Assembly: GCA_016765685.1 (NCBI GenBank)
Contig: JAESPR010000128.1
Span: 47,874 to 111,873 of the forward strand
Reading direction: 5' to 3'
DNA length: 64,000 bases
Origin: Colwellia sp.
GTDB lineage: Bacteria > Pseudomonadota > Gammaproteobacteria > Enterobacterales > Alteromonadaceae
Both the position numbers and the translations under genes were made by a program. Positions within the stretch are counted from its first letter, which is position 1, and each line of letters begins with the position of its first letter. Under the pieces are notes generated by a model that had not been told where the DNA came from, did no database searches, and worked only from the letters and a program-made list of their open reading frames with translations. Shown here piece after piece: positions 10,984 through 21,831 of the stretch.

Positions 10984-11351
10984 AGGGTATTATAAATGTT
11001 ATTCGTTATTAGGTAAGCTAGCTTTGATTCTAGCGTGTTAATTTTAATTGGCAACAAAATTTTGACACTTACACGTCATTTAATTGACTTATAATGAAAA
11101 AAGCTGTTTTTTTAACAAAAAGCATTCTTTGCACTATGCTTGGGGTCAAGCAAGAAGTAAAATTGCAGTTGCGCTAATGGTTTATTTATCAGATAGTAAG
11201 AGAATGGAGTTTAAGTTCAATTCCACTGAATTAAATTATTCTCGCGTGGGAAGTAACTAAATAACATGGTGACTAGTTGAAGAATTGATGTTTTTCATCT
11301 GGCTCACTAGTTGCATAAGTCATCAATAGTAGTACAAAACTTTTAATTGAA

Positions 11352-11759
11352 TTGAGTAATATCATTATGAGAGCATCAATAAAGAAATATAGAAATGCCA
11401 ATGCTGACAACGTAGCTGACGCAGATCCTCATCAACTAATAAGCATAATTTTTAAGCATATTCTCGCCAATGTTGCCATAGCAAGTGGTGCAATTACTAG
11501 AAATGAAACCGAAAACAAAGGTAAGTGTTTAACCAAAGCCATCGCCTTAGTAGGTGAATTACAAGATAGTTTAGATATGGAACAAGGTGGCGAAATATCA
11601 TCCGGACTGTTCGATTTATATGACTACATTGTACGTTGTTTAGTACAAGCTAACCTTGAAAATAACAGTGAAAAGCTAGAAGAAGTAAAAAACCTAATTA
11701 CTGAAATAAAAGAAGGTTGGGATGCTATTCCTGCTGAAAAAAGAATAAAACCGGCTTAA
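11352..11759 (+). CDS. fliS: Flagellin chaperone FliS (start probably MRASIKKY)
   Basis: KKYRNANADNVADADPHQLISIIFKHILANV..., FliS-like; adjacent to a flagellin gene. Confidence 0.9.
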   Translation: MSNIIMRASIKKYRNANADNVADADPHQLISIIFKHILANVAIASGAITRNETENKGKCLTKAIALVGELQDSLDMEQGGEISSGLFDLYDYIVRCLVQANLENNSEKLEEVKNLITEIKEGWDAIPAEKRIKPA

Positions 11760-11786
11760 TTATGCAATATAAAGTAGACCATAAAA

Positions 11787-12086
11787 ATGACAGCTATTGA
11801 ACGTGATTTAGATTTCATTCTTCTCAAAACTCAGCAACTTTTTGGTATTATCGAACAAGAAAAATATCAGCATCTTGAAACCAAAGAGATCGTTAGACAA
11901 CAACTTATTGAGCAATTTTTTTTAGACTATTCTTCAAACGAAATTATCGCCGTAAGCGACAAATTGCAACGATTAGTCGACTTATCGACAAAAGTTACTG
12001 AGCAATGCGAAAGTATATTTGAACAAACCAAACAAGATATTTTAAAAGTAAAACAAGTTGATAAAATTAAAAAAGCTTATGAATAA
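11787..12086 (+). CDS. FliT-like small coiled-coil flagellar protein
   Basis: 99 aa helical protein directly after fliS; identity by position only. Confidence 0.5.
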   Translation: MTAIERDLDFILLKTQQLFGIIEQEKYQHLETKEIVRQQLIEQFFLDYSSNEIIAVSDKLQRLVDLSTKVTEQCESIFEQTKQDILKVKQVDKIKKAYE

Positions 12087-12204
12087 GCCCTGATAAGCTT
12101 TATTTCCCTCCCTTTCTTTATCCTTCAAAACGCCTACTGAACATAAACAATACAAAATCAGCACTAAAAACATACGAAGTTCGCACGAATTTCGTACTAA
12201 TAGT

Positions 12205-12231
12205 TAAAGTTATTTATTAAGCTGCCGATAT
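12205..12231 (+). promoter_or_regulatory. Sigma28 (FliA) promoter of the protease-flagellin gene
   Basis: TAAAGTTA-N11-GCCGATAT; consensus TAAAGTTT-N11-GCCGATAA. Confidence 0.88.
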
Positions 12232-12286
12232 TAAGTTTAACTGCGCTACTCTACAAAAATCTACATGGATTAGATTCGACTTTTTT

Positions 12287-14041
12287 ATGGCACTTTCGGT
12301 TAACACAAATATTGCTAGTTTGTTTGGTCAGCGTATGTTGAACAAAGCGCTTGATCAGCAAAGTGTTGCTATGCAGCGACTAAGTTCAGGCATGCGAATC
12401 AATAGCGCCAGAGATGATGCGGCGGGCTTATCTATATCCAATGGTTTTACCTCTCAAATTAAAGGTACAAACCAAGCAATTAGAAATATTAACGATAGTA
12501 TTTCAGCCATTCAAACCAGTGATGGCGCGCTCGATTCAGTCACCAGTAATCTACAACGAATTAGAGAACTATCAGTACAGGCGGCTAATGACACCAATTC
12601 GGCTTCAGACAGAAAATCTCTTGCAGCAGAAGTTGGCGTACTTATTGAAGAAATAGATTTTATTACTTCAACAACGGCTTTTAATGGCAAAAATTTATTC
12701 CAACGCGGAGATTTGCCACAATGGGTTGATGAACAACGCCAATTTAATGTTGACCAAATGTTTGGCAACTGGTTAGCGGAATCAGAGCGTATGATTGAAA
12801 ATTCATATGGCTTAAAAGCTGATGGTAAAGAAAATCTCAGTATTGTTTTTGATGATGATCCTAATAGCGAGTTTGCCGCTACGGTAAGTTACAATACCGC
12901 GAATGATGATAGTTTAAGCCGTGCAACCCAACAGACATTAACCTTATTTACCAAAGCATTTCCTATAGGTAAAGCACCTGATGGCGGCGGCACACCAAAC
13001 TTTAGTGATCGCACTATTGCCCATGAAATGGTACATGCGGTTATGGGGCGAACGTTGGATATGGACTCATTAGAAACTTGGTTTAAAGAAGGGGCGGCAG
13101 AGTTAATTCAAGGGGCGGATGAAAGTGTACTCAATCAGTTAATTGCACAAGATGATACTACCACCCACTTTAATGCCGCAGACAGAGCCGCTTATGCTGC
13201 TGACAATACCTTTTTTAGTGCTTGGGACAGCACAGGGAAACATTACTCTCAAGGTTACCTTGCGGTCAGGTTTTTACACGAAGACATTGTTGCCAATGGC
13301 GGCGAGGGCATTAAAGATGTGATGAGCTTTTTAAGTGATGAAGCAAATCTTGCTGGCGGCTTAACCTCTCTTAATGATGCCTTAGCTCAACTAAATACTG
13401 ATGGTTTAACCTCTTATGCAACTGATGGCGCACTTAAAACCGCTTTTACCACGGGTGCAGATGCTTTTATTCAAACGTTAAATTTTTCCAACCTTGATAC
13501 CGGCGCTATAGGTGGTTTAGATGTTGATGGAGGTATTGAAAAAACAGCCGAGTCTGTGGTTGATAATAGCAATGTTTTTCTTTCTTTAAAGCCTTTAGAA
13601 GGCTATAACAATGTTACCGTTGACAGCTCTGGCGTGGTTAATCCGTTGCTTGCGAATCAGTATAATTTAAAAGTTGGTTCCGAAAGTGATAGTAATCTTA
13701 AAATAGATTTTTTTCAGGTCAACTCTAGTGTTCTTGGTTTAACGCAATTAGATATTGAAACAAATCCCTCTGCTGCCATTAATTTGGTTGATAGAGCGCT
13801 TGGTTACATCTCAGAACAAAGAGCAAACCTAGGCGCTATTTCCAACCGGCTCGCTAGCACTATTGTTGTCAATGAAAGTGTTAGTTTATTAGCAAGCAAT
13901 AGTCGTTCGCGCATAACCGATGCAGATTTTGCTACTGAAACATCTCAGTTAAGTAAACAACAAATTTTACAACAGTCTTCTAGTGCAATGATTTCTCAAG
14001 CAAATGCAAGTATCTCTAGCATATTGACCCTGCTCTCTTAA
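12287..14041 (+). CDS. Flagellinolysin-type flagellin with zinc metallopeptidase domain in the central region
   Basis: Canonical flagellin N-terminus (MALSVNTNIASLFGQRMLNKA...RLSSGMRINSARDDAAGL) and C-terminus (SRITDADFATETSQLSKQQILQQSSSAMISQANAS) flanking HEMVHAVMGRTLDMDSLETWFKEGAAEL. Confidence 0.95.
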   Translation: MALSVNTNIASLFGQRMLNKALDQQSVAMQRLSSGMRINSARDDAAGLSISNGFTSQIKGTNQAIRNINDSISAIQTSDGALDSVTSNLQRIRELSVQAANDTNSASDRKSLAAEVGVLIEEIDFITSTTAFNGKNLFQRGDLPQWVDEQRQFNVDQMFGNWLAESERMIENSYGLKADGKENLSIVFDDDPNSEFAATVSYNTANDDSLSRATQQTLTLFTKAFPIGKAPDGGGTPNFSDRTIAHEMVHAVMGRTLDMDSLETWFKEGAAELIQGADESVLNQLIAQDDTTTHFNAADRAAYAADNTFFSAWDSTGKHYSQGYLAVRFLHEDIVANGGEGIKDVMSFLSDEANLAGGLTSLNDALAQLNTDGLTSYATDGALKTAFTTGADAFIQTLNFSNLDTGAIGGLDVDGGIEKTAESVVDNSNVFLSLKPLEGYNNVTVDSSGVVNPLLANQYNLKVGSESDSNLKIDFFQVNSSVLGLTQLDIETNPSAAINLVDRALGYISEQRANLGAISNRLASTIVVNESVSLLASNSRSRITDADFATETSQLSKQQILQQSSSAMISQANASISSILTLLS

Positions 14042-14071
14042 TCTTTTACACTAAAAATAGTCTCATTTCCT

Positions 14072-14100
14072 AATAAAATCATGCTTCAGGCATGTTTATT
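14072..14100 (+). terminator. Hairpin after the protease-flagellin gene
   Basis: AATAAAATCATGCTTCAGGCATGTTTATT inverted repeat. Confidence 0.65.
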
Positions 14101-14121
14101 GCTTTGATATTTATGTTTTAA

Positions 14122-15189
<1,068 letters not shown>

Positions 15190-15200
15190 CCAGTAAGGCT

Positions 15201-16370
15201 GTGGACATGATCCCTTACGGAAAACAAGATATAAACCAACAAGATATTGATGCGGTAATTAAGGTATTAAAATCTGACTGGTTAACCCAAGGGCCACAAG
15301 TGCCCTTATTTGAGCAAGCTTTAGCGGATAAATGCCAAACAAATTATGGCATTGCCGTTAACAGTGCCACTTCTGCTTTGCATATTGCCAACCTAGCTTT
15401 AGGCGTTGGCGAAGGTGATATTGTTTGGACTAGCCCGATAACCTTTGTTGCCACCGCCAATAGCGCGCTTTATTGTGGTGCTAAAGTAGATTTTGTTGAT
15501 GTTGATTTAAGCTCTGGCAACATGTCAGTGAGCGCGTTAACCAAAAAACTACAATGGGCTAAGCAGCATAATTATTTACCAAAAGTGGTTATTCCGGTGC
15601 ATTTAGCCGGGCAATCATGTGATATGAAAGCCATTCACCAATTAGCGAAAGAGTATGGCTTTGCCATTATTGAAGATGCTTCACATGCGGTTGGCGGACA
15701 CTATCACAACGCACCTGTCGGTTGTGGGCAATACAGCGACATCACAGTATTTAGTTTTCATCCGGTAAAAATCATTACCTCAGCCGAAGGTGGCATGGCA
15801 TTAACCAATGATGCTGAACTAGCTGAACGTATGCGACTTTTTCGCAGCCATGGAATCACCTCAAAAACTGACAAAATGACCGAGCCAAGTCATGGCCCTT
15901 GGTATTATCAACAAATTGAGTTGGGTTTTAATTATCGTATGACCGATTTGCAAGCGGCATTAGGTCTTTCACAACTAACACGCCTTGATGAGTTTATTGA
16001 AAAGCGTAATGCGTTAGCTAAACACTATGATGAAGCTTTTGCTAACAATGAAATAAGTCCATTAACGCCAGATAATGATCAGCTATCGGCTTATCACTTA
16101 TATTTAATTTTATTACCTGAAACTGATGTTGAAACGCATAAACAAGCGGTTATCTCCTTAAGAGAGCAAGGTATTTGCGCACACGTGCATTATATTCCTG
16201 TACACCTACAACCTTATTATCAACAATTTGGTTTTAAGTTGGGTGATTTTCCCAATGCCGAACAATATTATCAACGGGTGATTTCACTGCCTTTATATCC
16301 AAACTTATCCTCAACAGATCAAGATCACATCATTGAACAAGTGAAAAAAATCCAAGTGAAAAAATCATGA
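15201..16370 (+). CDS. pseC: PseC-type PLP aminotransferase (DegT/DnrJ/EryC1 family)
   Basis: SFHPVKIITSAEGGMALT PLP-lysine region; immediately after pseB. Confidence 0.95.
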   Translation: MDMIPYGKQDINQQDIDAVIKVLKSDWLTQGPQVPLFEQALADKCQTNYGIAVNSATSALHIANLALGVGEGDIVWTSPITFVATANSALYCGAKVDFVDVDLSSGNMSVSALTKKLQWAKQHNYLPKVVIPVHLAGQSCDMKAIHQLAKEYGFAIIEDASHAVGGHYHNAPVGCGQYSDITVFSFHPVKIITSAEGGMALTNDAELAERMRLFRSHGITSKTDKMTEPSHGPWYYQQIELGFNYRMTDLQAALGLSQLTRLDEFIEKRNALAKHYDEAFANNEISPLTPDNDQLSAYHLYLILLPETDVETHKQAVISLREQGICAHVHYIPVHLQPYYQQFGFKLGDFPNAEQYYQRVISLPLYPNLSSTDQDHIIEQVKKIQVKKS

Positions 16371-17233
16371 TGAAACTTGCGCTAGGTACGGTACAATTTG
16401 GTTTAGATTATGGTGTTAGCAACAGCCAAGGACAAGTTTGCCCAAACGAAGTTACCAAAATTTTATCGTTGGCAAAACAAGCGGGTATTAATACACTAGA
16501 CACAGCACCAGCCTATGGAGATAGTGAGCAAGTATTAGGTGCAACAAGGCTAACTCAGCAATTTAGTATTGTTAGTAAAATTCCAGCGCTTAACAACAAT
16601 GAAATAGACATTGAACACTATGTAAAATCGAGCTTGCAGCACCTCAACATAAAAAAACTTAGCGCAGTTTTATTTCATCAAGTGCAAGATATTATTTCCT
16701 CAACCCATGCAAAAAAACGTTTTAATGCCCTTGTTAAGCTAAAAGAGCAAGGAAAAATCACTAAAATTGGTATTTCGGTTTACAGCCCAGCACAACTCGA
16801 ATACTGCTTTGGACACTATCAATTCGATATAGTGCAATTGCCATTAAATTGTTTTGACCAACGTTTTATTCAAACCAATTGGTTGCAGAAATTATCAGAT
16901 AGTGGCATAGAAATTCATTGCCGTTCTCTTTTCCTGCAAGGATTACTGTTGATGGAACCAGAAAAGTTACCAACCTATTTCAATCCTTTTAAAAAGCATT
17001 TTCACCGTTTTATCAATATCGCTAAACAACTCAACATTTCCCCTTTATGTTTAGCATTAGCAATAGGTCACCAATACAATAGTATTGAAAAAATGGTGAT
17101 TGGTTGTTGTAATATAAAACAATTATCAGAAATCATCAGTGCTAATGCTGTAGCTAAAGAAATCAAAAAAGATTTATCTTCACTTACTTGTGAAAATGAA
17201 AATTTAATCATTCCAAGTAATTGGCATTTATAA
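16367..17233 (+). CDS. Aldo/keto reductase family oxidoreductase
   Basis: MKLALGTVQFGLDYGVSN..., LDTAPAYGDSEQVLG; ATGA overlap with pseC. Confidence 0.9.
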   Translation: MMKLALGTVQFGLDYGVSNSQGQVCPNEVTKILSLAKQAGINTLDTAPAYGDSEQVLGATRLTQQFSIVSKIPALNNNEIDIEHYVKSSLQHLNIKKLSAVLFHQVQDIISSTHAKKRFNALVKLKEQGKITKIGISVYSPAQLEYCFGHYQFDIVQLPLNCFDQRFIQTNWLQKLSDSGIEIHCRSLFLQGLLLMEPEKLPTYFNPFKKHFHRFINIAKQLNISPLCLALAIGHQYNSIEKMVIGCCNIKQLSEIISANAVAKEIKKDLSSLTCENENLIIPSNWHL

Positions 17234-17278
17234 ATAATACTGGCTGCAACAAAGCCGTTCAAGAAATAGAGAATTAAC

Positions 17279-18046
17279 ATGACCGTTAATGTCATTTTAC
17301 AAGCTAGGTTTTCCTCAACAAGATTACCCGGCAAGGTATTAAAAAAGATTGTTAACAAGCCAATGCTAGCATTACAAATTGAGCGCATTCAAACAGCAAA
17401 ATTTATCGACAAAATTATTGTCGCAACAAGCTTAGAAAAAGAGGATGATAATATCGCTCTATTATGCGAAAGCTTAGGAATATATTGTTTTAGAGGAAGT
17501 TTAGATGATGTATTAGATCGTTTTTATCAAACCGCCAAACAATTTCCTTGTGATCATATTGTCCGTCTAACGGGGGATTGCCCATTAATTGATAGTGAAA
17601 TATTAGATAGTGTAATTAATTTGCACTTAGAAAATAACGCTGATTACACCTCCAATATTGAACCTCCTATGCTACCCGATGGATTAGATGTTGAAATTTT
17701 CACTTTAAGTTCTCTCAATAGAGCATGGAAAGAAGCAAAAAAACCATCTGAGAGAGAGCATGTGACACCTTACATAAAAAGTAATCGAGAATTATTCACT
17801 CAACAGAATTTTTCTTATCATAAAAATTTATCTCACCTTCGTTGGACTGTAGATGAAAAAGAAGACTTTGAGTTTGTAAGCCTCATTTTTCAATATTTAT
17901 ATAAAGATAAACCAACATTTAATATGACTGACATACTCATGTTACTTAAAGAAAATACTGGACTTATTTCAATCAACAAAAAGTATGTACGCAATGAAGG
18001 CATGAAAATTTCAAAACAAAAGGACGATAAGCTTGGCTACAATTAA
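17279..18046 (+). CDS. SpsF-like nucleotidyltransferase (COG1861-type), candidate CMP-nonulosonate synthetase
   Basis: VILQARFSSTRLPGKVL, IVRLTGDCPLID; the only cytidylyltransferase-like ORF in the operon. Confidence 0.88.
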   Translation: MTVNVILQARFSSTRLPGKVLKKIVNKPMLALQIERIQTAKFIDKIIVATSLEKEDDNIALLCESLGIYCFRGSLDDVLDRFYQTAKQFPCDHIVRLTGDCPLIDSEILDSVINLHLENNADYTSNIEPPMLPDGLDVEIFTLSSLNRAWKEAKKPSEREHVTPYIKSNRELFTQQNFSYHKNLSHLRWTVDEKEDFEFVSLIFQYLYKDKPTFNMTDILMLLKENTGLISINKKYVRNEGMKISKQKDDKLGYN

Positions 18047-19328
18047 AGTATATAACAACTCGAACACTTGGTTAAAAAGAGCTGAAAAAACGATTCCTCT
18101 GGGCTCACAAACCTTTAGTAAAAGCCGCATTTCTTATCCAAAAAATGTTTCACCATTATTTATAAAACGCGGTAAAGGTTGTCAAGTATGGGATGCTGAT
18201 GACAACCAATATACTGACTTTGTTAGCGGATTATTGTCGGTATCGTTAGGTTACTGCAACAAAGCAGTTGATGATGCTGTTATTGAACAAATAAAGTCAG
18301 GGGTAACCTTTTCCCTACCTCATCAACTTGAAATGGTTGTTGCAGAAAAACTAGTTGAACTAATTCCATGTGCTGAAATGGTACGATTTGGTAAAAATGG
18401 TAGTGATGCAACCTCTGCGGCTATTCGTTTAGCACGAGCATTTACAAGTAAAGAGCATGTTGCTGTGTGTGGTTACCATGGTTGGCAAGACTGGTATATA
18501 GGTTCAACCTCACGTGATTTAGGTGTGCCACAAACAACCAAAGATCTAACCCATGTATTTAAATATAATGATATTGCATCATTAGAGCAGCTATTCATTA
18601 ACCATCCAAATAAGTTAGCTGCGGTTATTTTAGAGCCTATGAATGTTGAATTCCCTCAAGATAACTTCTTAGCACAAGTTAAAGACTTATGTGAGAAACA
18701 CGAGGCAGTATTAATTTTTGACGAAACTATCACTGGTTTTCGTTATCACATGGGCGGCGCACAGAAATTATTTGGAGTAACGCCTGACTTAGCCACCTTT
18801 GGTAAAGGCATGGCTAATGGTTATCCTATTTCTGCCATAGTGGGTCGTAAAGACATTATGATACTAATGGAAGATATCTTTTTTTCAGGCACTTTTGCCG
18901 GCGAAACATTATCACTTGCCGCCACTAACGCGACTTTAGATTTTATGTTAGCCAACAATGTCATTGAACATTTCGACACCATAGGTAAAAAATTACAAGC
19001 TGGCTTACATCGCATAATTAACGATATGCAAGCACAACAATGGCTAAGTGTTAGCGGTCATCCAGCATGGTCTTTTTTAAACATTCACGAGCAAGGTGCT
19101 TATAGCGCGATACAGTTAAAATCCTTATTTTTACAGGAAATGGCACAACAGGGCTTTTTACTTGGCGGTGGTCATAATTTGAATTATGCCCATAAAACCG
19201 AGGATATTGATGCCTTATTAGAGGCTTATCGCCAAGTGTTAGCGCTGTTAGCTGATACTATTGAAAACGAAGATTTCAATACGCGTTTTAAAGGAGAGCT
19301 ACTTGAGCCAGTTTTTAAGGTTAGGTAA
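18033..19328 (+). CDS. Class III (glutamate-1-semialdehyde aminomutase-like) PLP aminotransferase
   Basis: FGKNGSDATSAAIRLARA, YHGWQDWY, LIFDETITGFR, ATFGKGMANGYPISA. Confidence 0.92.
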   Translation: MATIKVYNNSNTWLKRAEKTIPLGSQTFSKSRISYPKNVSPLFIKRGKGCQVWDADDNQYTDFVSGLLSVSLGYCNKAVDDAVIEQIKSGVTFSLPHQLEMVVAEKLVELIPCAEMVRFGKNGSDATSAAIRLARAFTSKEHVAVCGYHGWQDWYIGSTSRDLGVPQTTKDLTHVFKYNDIASLEQLFINHPNKLAAVILEPMNVEFPQDNFLAQVKDLCEKHEAVLIFDETITGFRYHMGGAQKLFGVTPDLATFGKGMANGYPISAIVGRKDIMILMEDIFFSGTFAGETLSLAATNATLDFMLANNVIEHFDTIGKKLQAGLHRIINDMQAQQWLSVSGHPAWSFLNIHEQGAYSAIQLKSLFLQEMAQQGFLLGGGHNLNYAHKTEDIDALLEAYRQVLALLADTIENEDFNTRFKGELLEPVFKVR

Positions 19329-19372
19329 TTCAAATCTAGTTTACTCTGGATTTAATAAGGTTCATCTATAAT

Positions 19373-20497
19373 ATGCATATTGCCTTTCGAGTTGATAGCT
19401 CTACCATTATTGGTCATGGTCATGTAATGAGATGTTTAACCTTAGCGCGCGCTCTTACTCATTTACAAAAGCATATAAAAGTTAATATTAGTTTCATTAC
19501 TAAAGCTAATCAAGGCAACATTAATCATTTAATCAATCAAGCAAATTATCAGTTGGTATTATTGCCTATTGGTAATCAACTCATTGAGCAAAAAAACAGT
19601 GATACTTGGTTAGGCTGCACACCTGAGCATGATGCAGAGCAATGTATTACAGCGATAAAAAAAATTGCCCCAATAGACTTATTCATTGTTGATCATTACG
19701 CTATTGCAAAATCATGGCACCAACGAGTTAAACCTTATTATCAAAAACTAATGGTTATTGATGATTTAGCCAACCGCTTGCTTGACTGTGATTTTTTACT
19801 GGATCAAACCTTAAATTGTCACAAAGAGCACTATCAATCGTTAGTGCCTGAGCATTGCCAATTACTTTTAGGGCAAGACTATATGTTATTGCGAGATGAG
19901 TTTCTTGCATTACGAGCACAAGCAAAATCTCACCGAGAACAACAAAGTACACAATTAACCCAAGCGAATATACTGATCACCATGGGCGGTGGCGATCCTG
20001 ATAACCTTTCAGAACTGGCATTATTAGCAATTGAAAAGTTACACACTTACTTGCCTAATGTAAGCGCAACCTTAGTGTTATCTAGCCAATCAAAGCATAT
20101 TAAATTATTGCTACAACGACAAAAAAAATCACCTTGGTGCCAACTAGTTATTGACAGCAAAAACATGGCTCAGTTGATGCTAAGCGCAGATATCGCCATT
20201 GGTGCTAGCGGCGCAACGGCTTGGGAAAGATGCTGTTTAGGCTTACCTAGTTTAATGACAATTAATGCGGTAAATCAACAAGTTATTGCCAAAAACTTAG
20301 CCGATACAGACGCCAGTATTAATTTGGGTTGGCATAAAAATATCACCTCAGATATGATAACCACACAGCTAAAACGTATACTTGCTAGCCCATCAAGCTA
20401 TTTAACCATGGTTAAGCATTGTTTTAGTGCCTGTGATGGCCGAGGGGCATCAAAAGTCGCGCAAAGTTTAATTGCGAAGGTAACTAACCATGAATAA
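19373..20497 (+). CDS. pseG: UDP-2,4-diacetamido-trideoxy-altrose hydrolase, PseG-type
   Basis: MHIAFRVDSSTIIGHGHVMRCLTLA, GGGDPDN, GASGATAWERCCLGLP. Confidence 0.93.
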   Translation: MHIAFRVDSSTIIGHGHVMRCLTLARALTHLQKHIKVNISFITKANQGNINHLINQANYQLVLLPIGNQLIEQKNSDTWLGCTPEHDAEQCITAIKKIAPIDLFIVDHYAIAKSWHQRVKPYYQKLMVIDDLANRLLDCDFLLDQTLNCHKEHYQSLVPEHCQLLLGQDYMLLRDEFLALRAQAKSHREQQSTQLTQANILITMGGGDPDNLSELALLAIEKLHTYLPNVSATLVLSSQSKHIKLLLQRQKKSPWCQLVIDSKNMAQLMLSADIAIGASGATAWERCCLGLPSLMTINAVNQQVIAKNLADTDASINLGWHKNITSDMITTQLKRILASPSSYLTMVKHCFSACDGRGASKVAQSLIAKVTNHE

Positions 20498-21140
20498 TAG
20501 TAACTTTAAAACTATCAGTGTATTGGTTGATAACGACTCTTGGATTTTACCTTATGCCAAAGAATTAATAAGTGCCCTTCCAAAGAGTTACCAATGCCAA
20601 CTTATACGTAAAGCCGACGATATTCCGCAGGGAGAGGTATGTTTTTTCTTAGGTTGTACTCAAATAGTTGATGATGATATTTTAATGAGAAACGCCTATA
20701 ACTTAGTGATCCATGAAAGCATGTTGCCGCAAGGTAAAGGCTTTGCTCCAATGAGCTGGCAAATACTGGCAGGGCAACATTCAATTCCCGTGTGCTTACT
20801 TGAAGCAACTAGTAAGGTAGACAGTGGTAAAATTTGGCTAACAGATATCCTTGAACTTAATGGTAGTGAATTACACGATGACTGGCGCGCTAAACAAGGT
20901 GAAATCACCTTAAAATTGGCCAAAGAGTTTATTAATAGCTTCCAGCAGTTAACACCTAAAAGTCAAAAAGGCGAAAGCAGTTTTTATCCAAAGCGAACAA
21001 TAAAAGACAGTGAGCTTGATATTAACAAAAGCTTAAACGAGCAATTCGATTTGCTACGTATTGTCAGTAATAGTGACTATCCTGCCTTCTTCATTAAAAA
21101 TGGGGTTAAATATACGCTAAGGATTGACAAAGATGACTAA
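20490..21140 (+). CDS. Formyltransferase-like protein 1
   Basis: NLVIHESMLPQGKGFAPMSWQILAG...DSGKIW resembles the formyl-THF transferase core; overlaps pseG. Confidence 0.72.
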   Translation: MNNSNFKTISVLVDNDSWILPYAKELISALPKSYQCQLIRKADDIPQGEVCFFLGCTQIVDDDILMRNAYNLVIHESMLPQGKGFAPMSWQILAGQHSIPVCLLEATSKVDSGKIWLTDILELNGSELHDDWRAKQGEITLKLAKEFINSFQQLTPKSQKGESSFYPKRTIKDSELDINKSLNEQFDLLRIVSNSDYPAFFIKNGVKYTLRIDKDD

Positions 21141-21813
21141 TAATTATGTAGTGGCCACTATAAAAGGTTGGCAAATTAATCAATATCAGCAGATATGTAC
21201 AAAACTTGCAGGCAACTGGTCTTTAATTACAAACCAAGCACAGCTAACACTAGCAAACTTGCGTATCATTAAGCCTAAATATATTTTCTTTCCTCATTGG
21301 AGCTGGATAGTTCCAAGTGAAATTCTCAATGAATTCACCTGCATCTGCTTTCATATGACTGACGTCCCTTATGGCCGAGGTGGTAGCCCTTTACAAAACC
21401 TTATTGCTAGAGATCATAAAGAAACTAAGTTATCAGCCCTTAAAATGACTAACGAACTAGATGCTGGTCCTGTTTATTTAAAAGTACCATTATCCCTTAA
21501 CGGTAGTGCTCAAGAAATATTTGAACGCAGTGCCATGCTAACATTTGAAATGATCATCAGCATTGTCAAGCTAGAGCCTGAAGCAATAGCTCAAACAGGT
21601 GAAATAACCAATTTTGAACGCAGAACACCGGAGCAGAGTAAAATTCAGGGTGATGAAGTTATATCAAAGCTTTATGACTTAATTCGCATGCTAGATGCAA
21701 AGAGTTATCCAAAAGCATTTTTACATTATGGCAATTATACCTTAACGTTTGAAAGTGCGGCGTTAAGTGCTGATAACTTAACGGCAAAAGTTACATTCAA
21801 TAAACAAAATTAA
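21124..21813 (+). CDS. Formyltransferase-like protein 2
   Basis: CICFHMTDVPYGRGGSPLQNLIARDHKETKLSALKMTNELDAGPVYLK, formyltransferase-like. Confidence 0.82.
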   Translation: MTKMTNNYVVATIKGWQINQYQQICTKLAGNWSLITNQAQLTLANLRIIKPKYIFFPHWSWIVPSEILNEFTCICFHMTDVPYGRGGSPLQNLIARDHKETKLSALKMTNELDAGPVYLKVPLSLNGSAQEIFERSAMLTFEMIISIVKLEPEAIAQTGEITNFERRTPEQSKIQGDEVISKLYDLIRMLDAKSYPKAFLHYGNYTLTFESAALSADNLTAKVTFNKQN

Positions 21814-21831
21814 ATTTGAGAATATTAAGTC

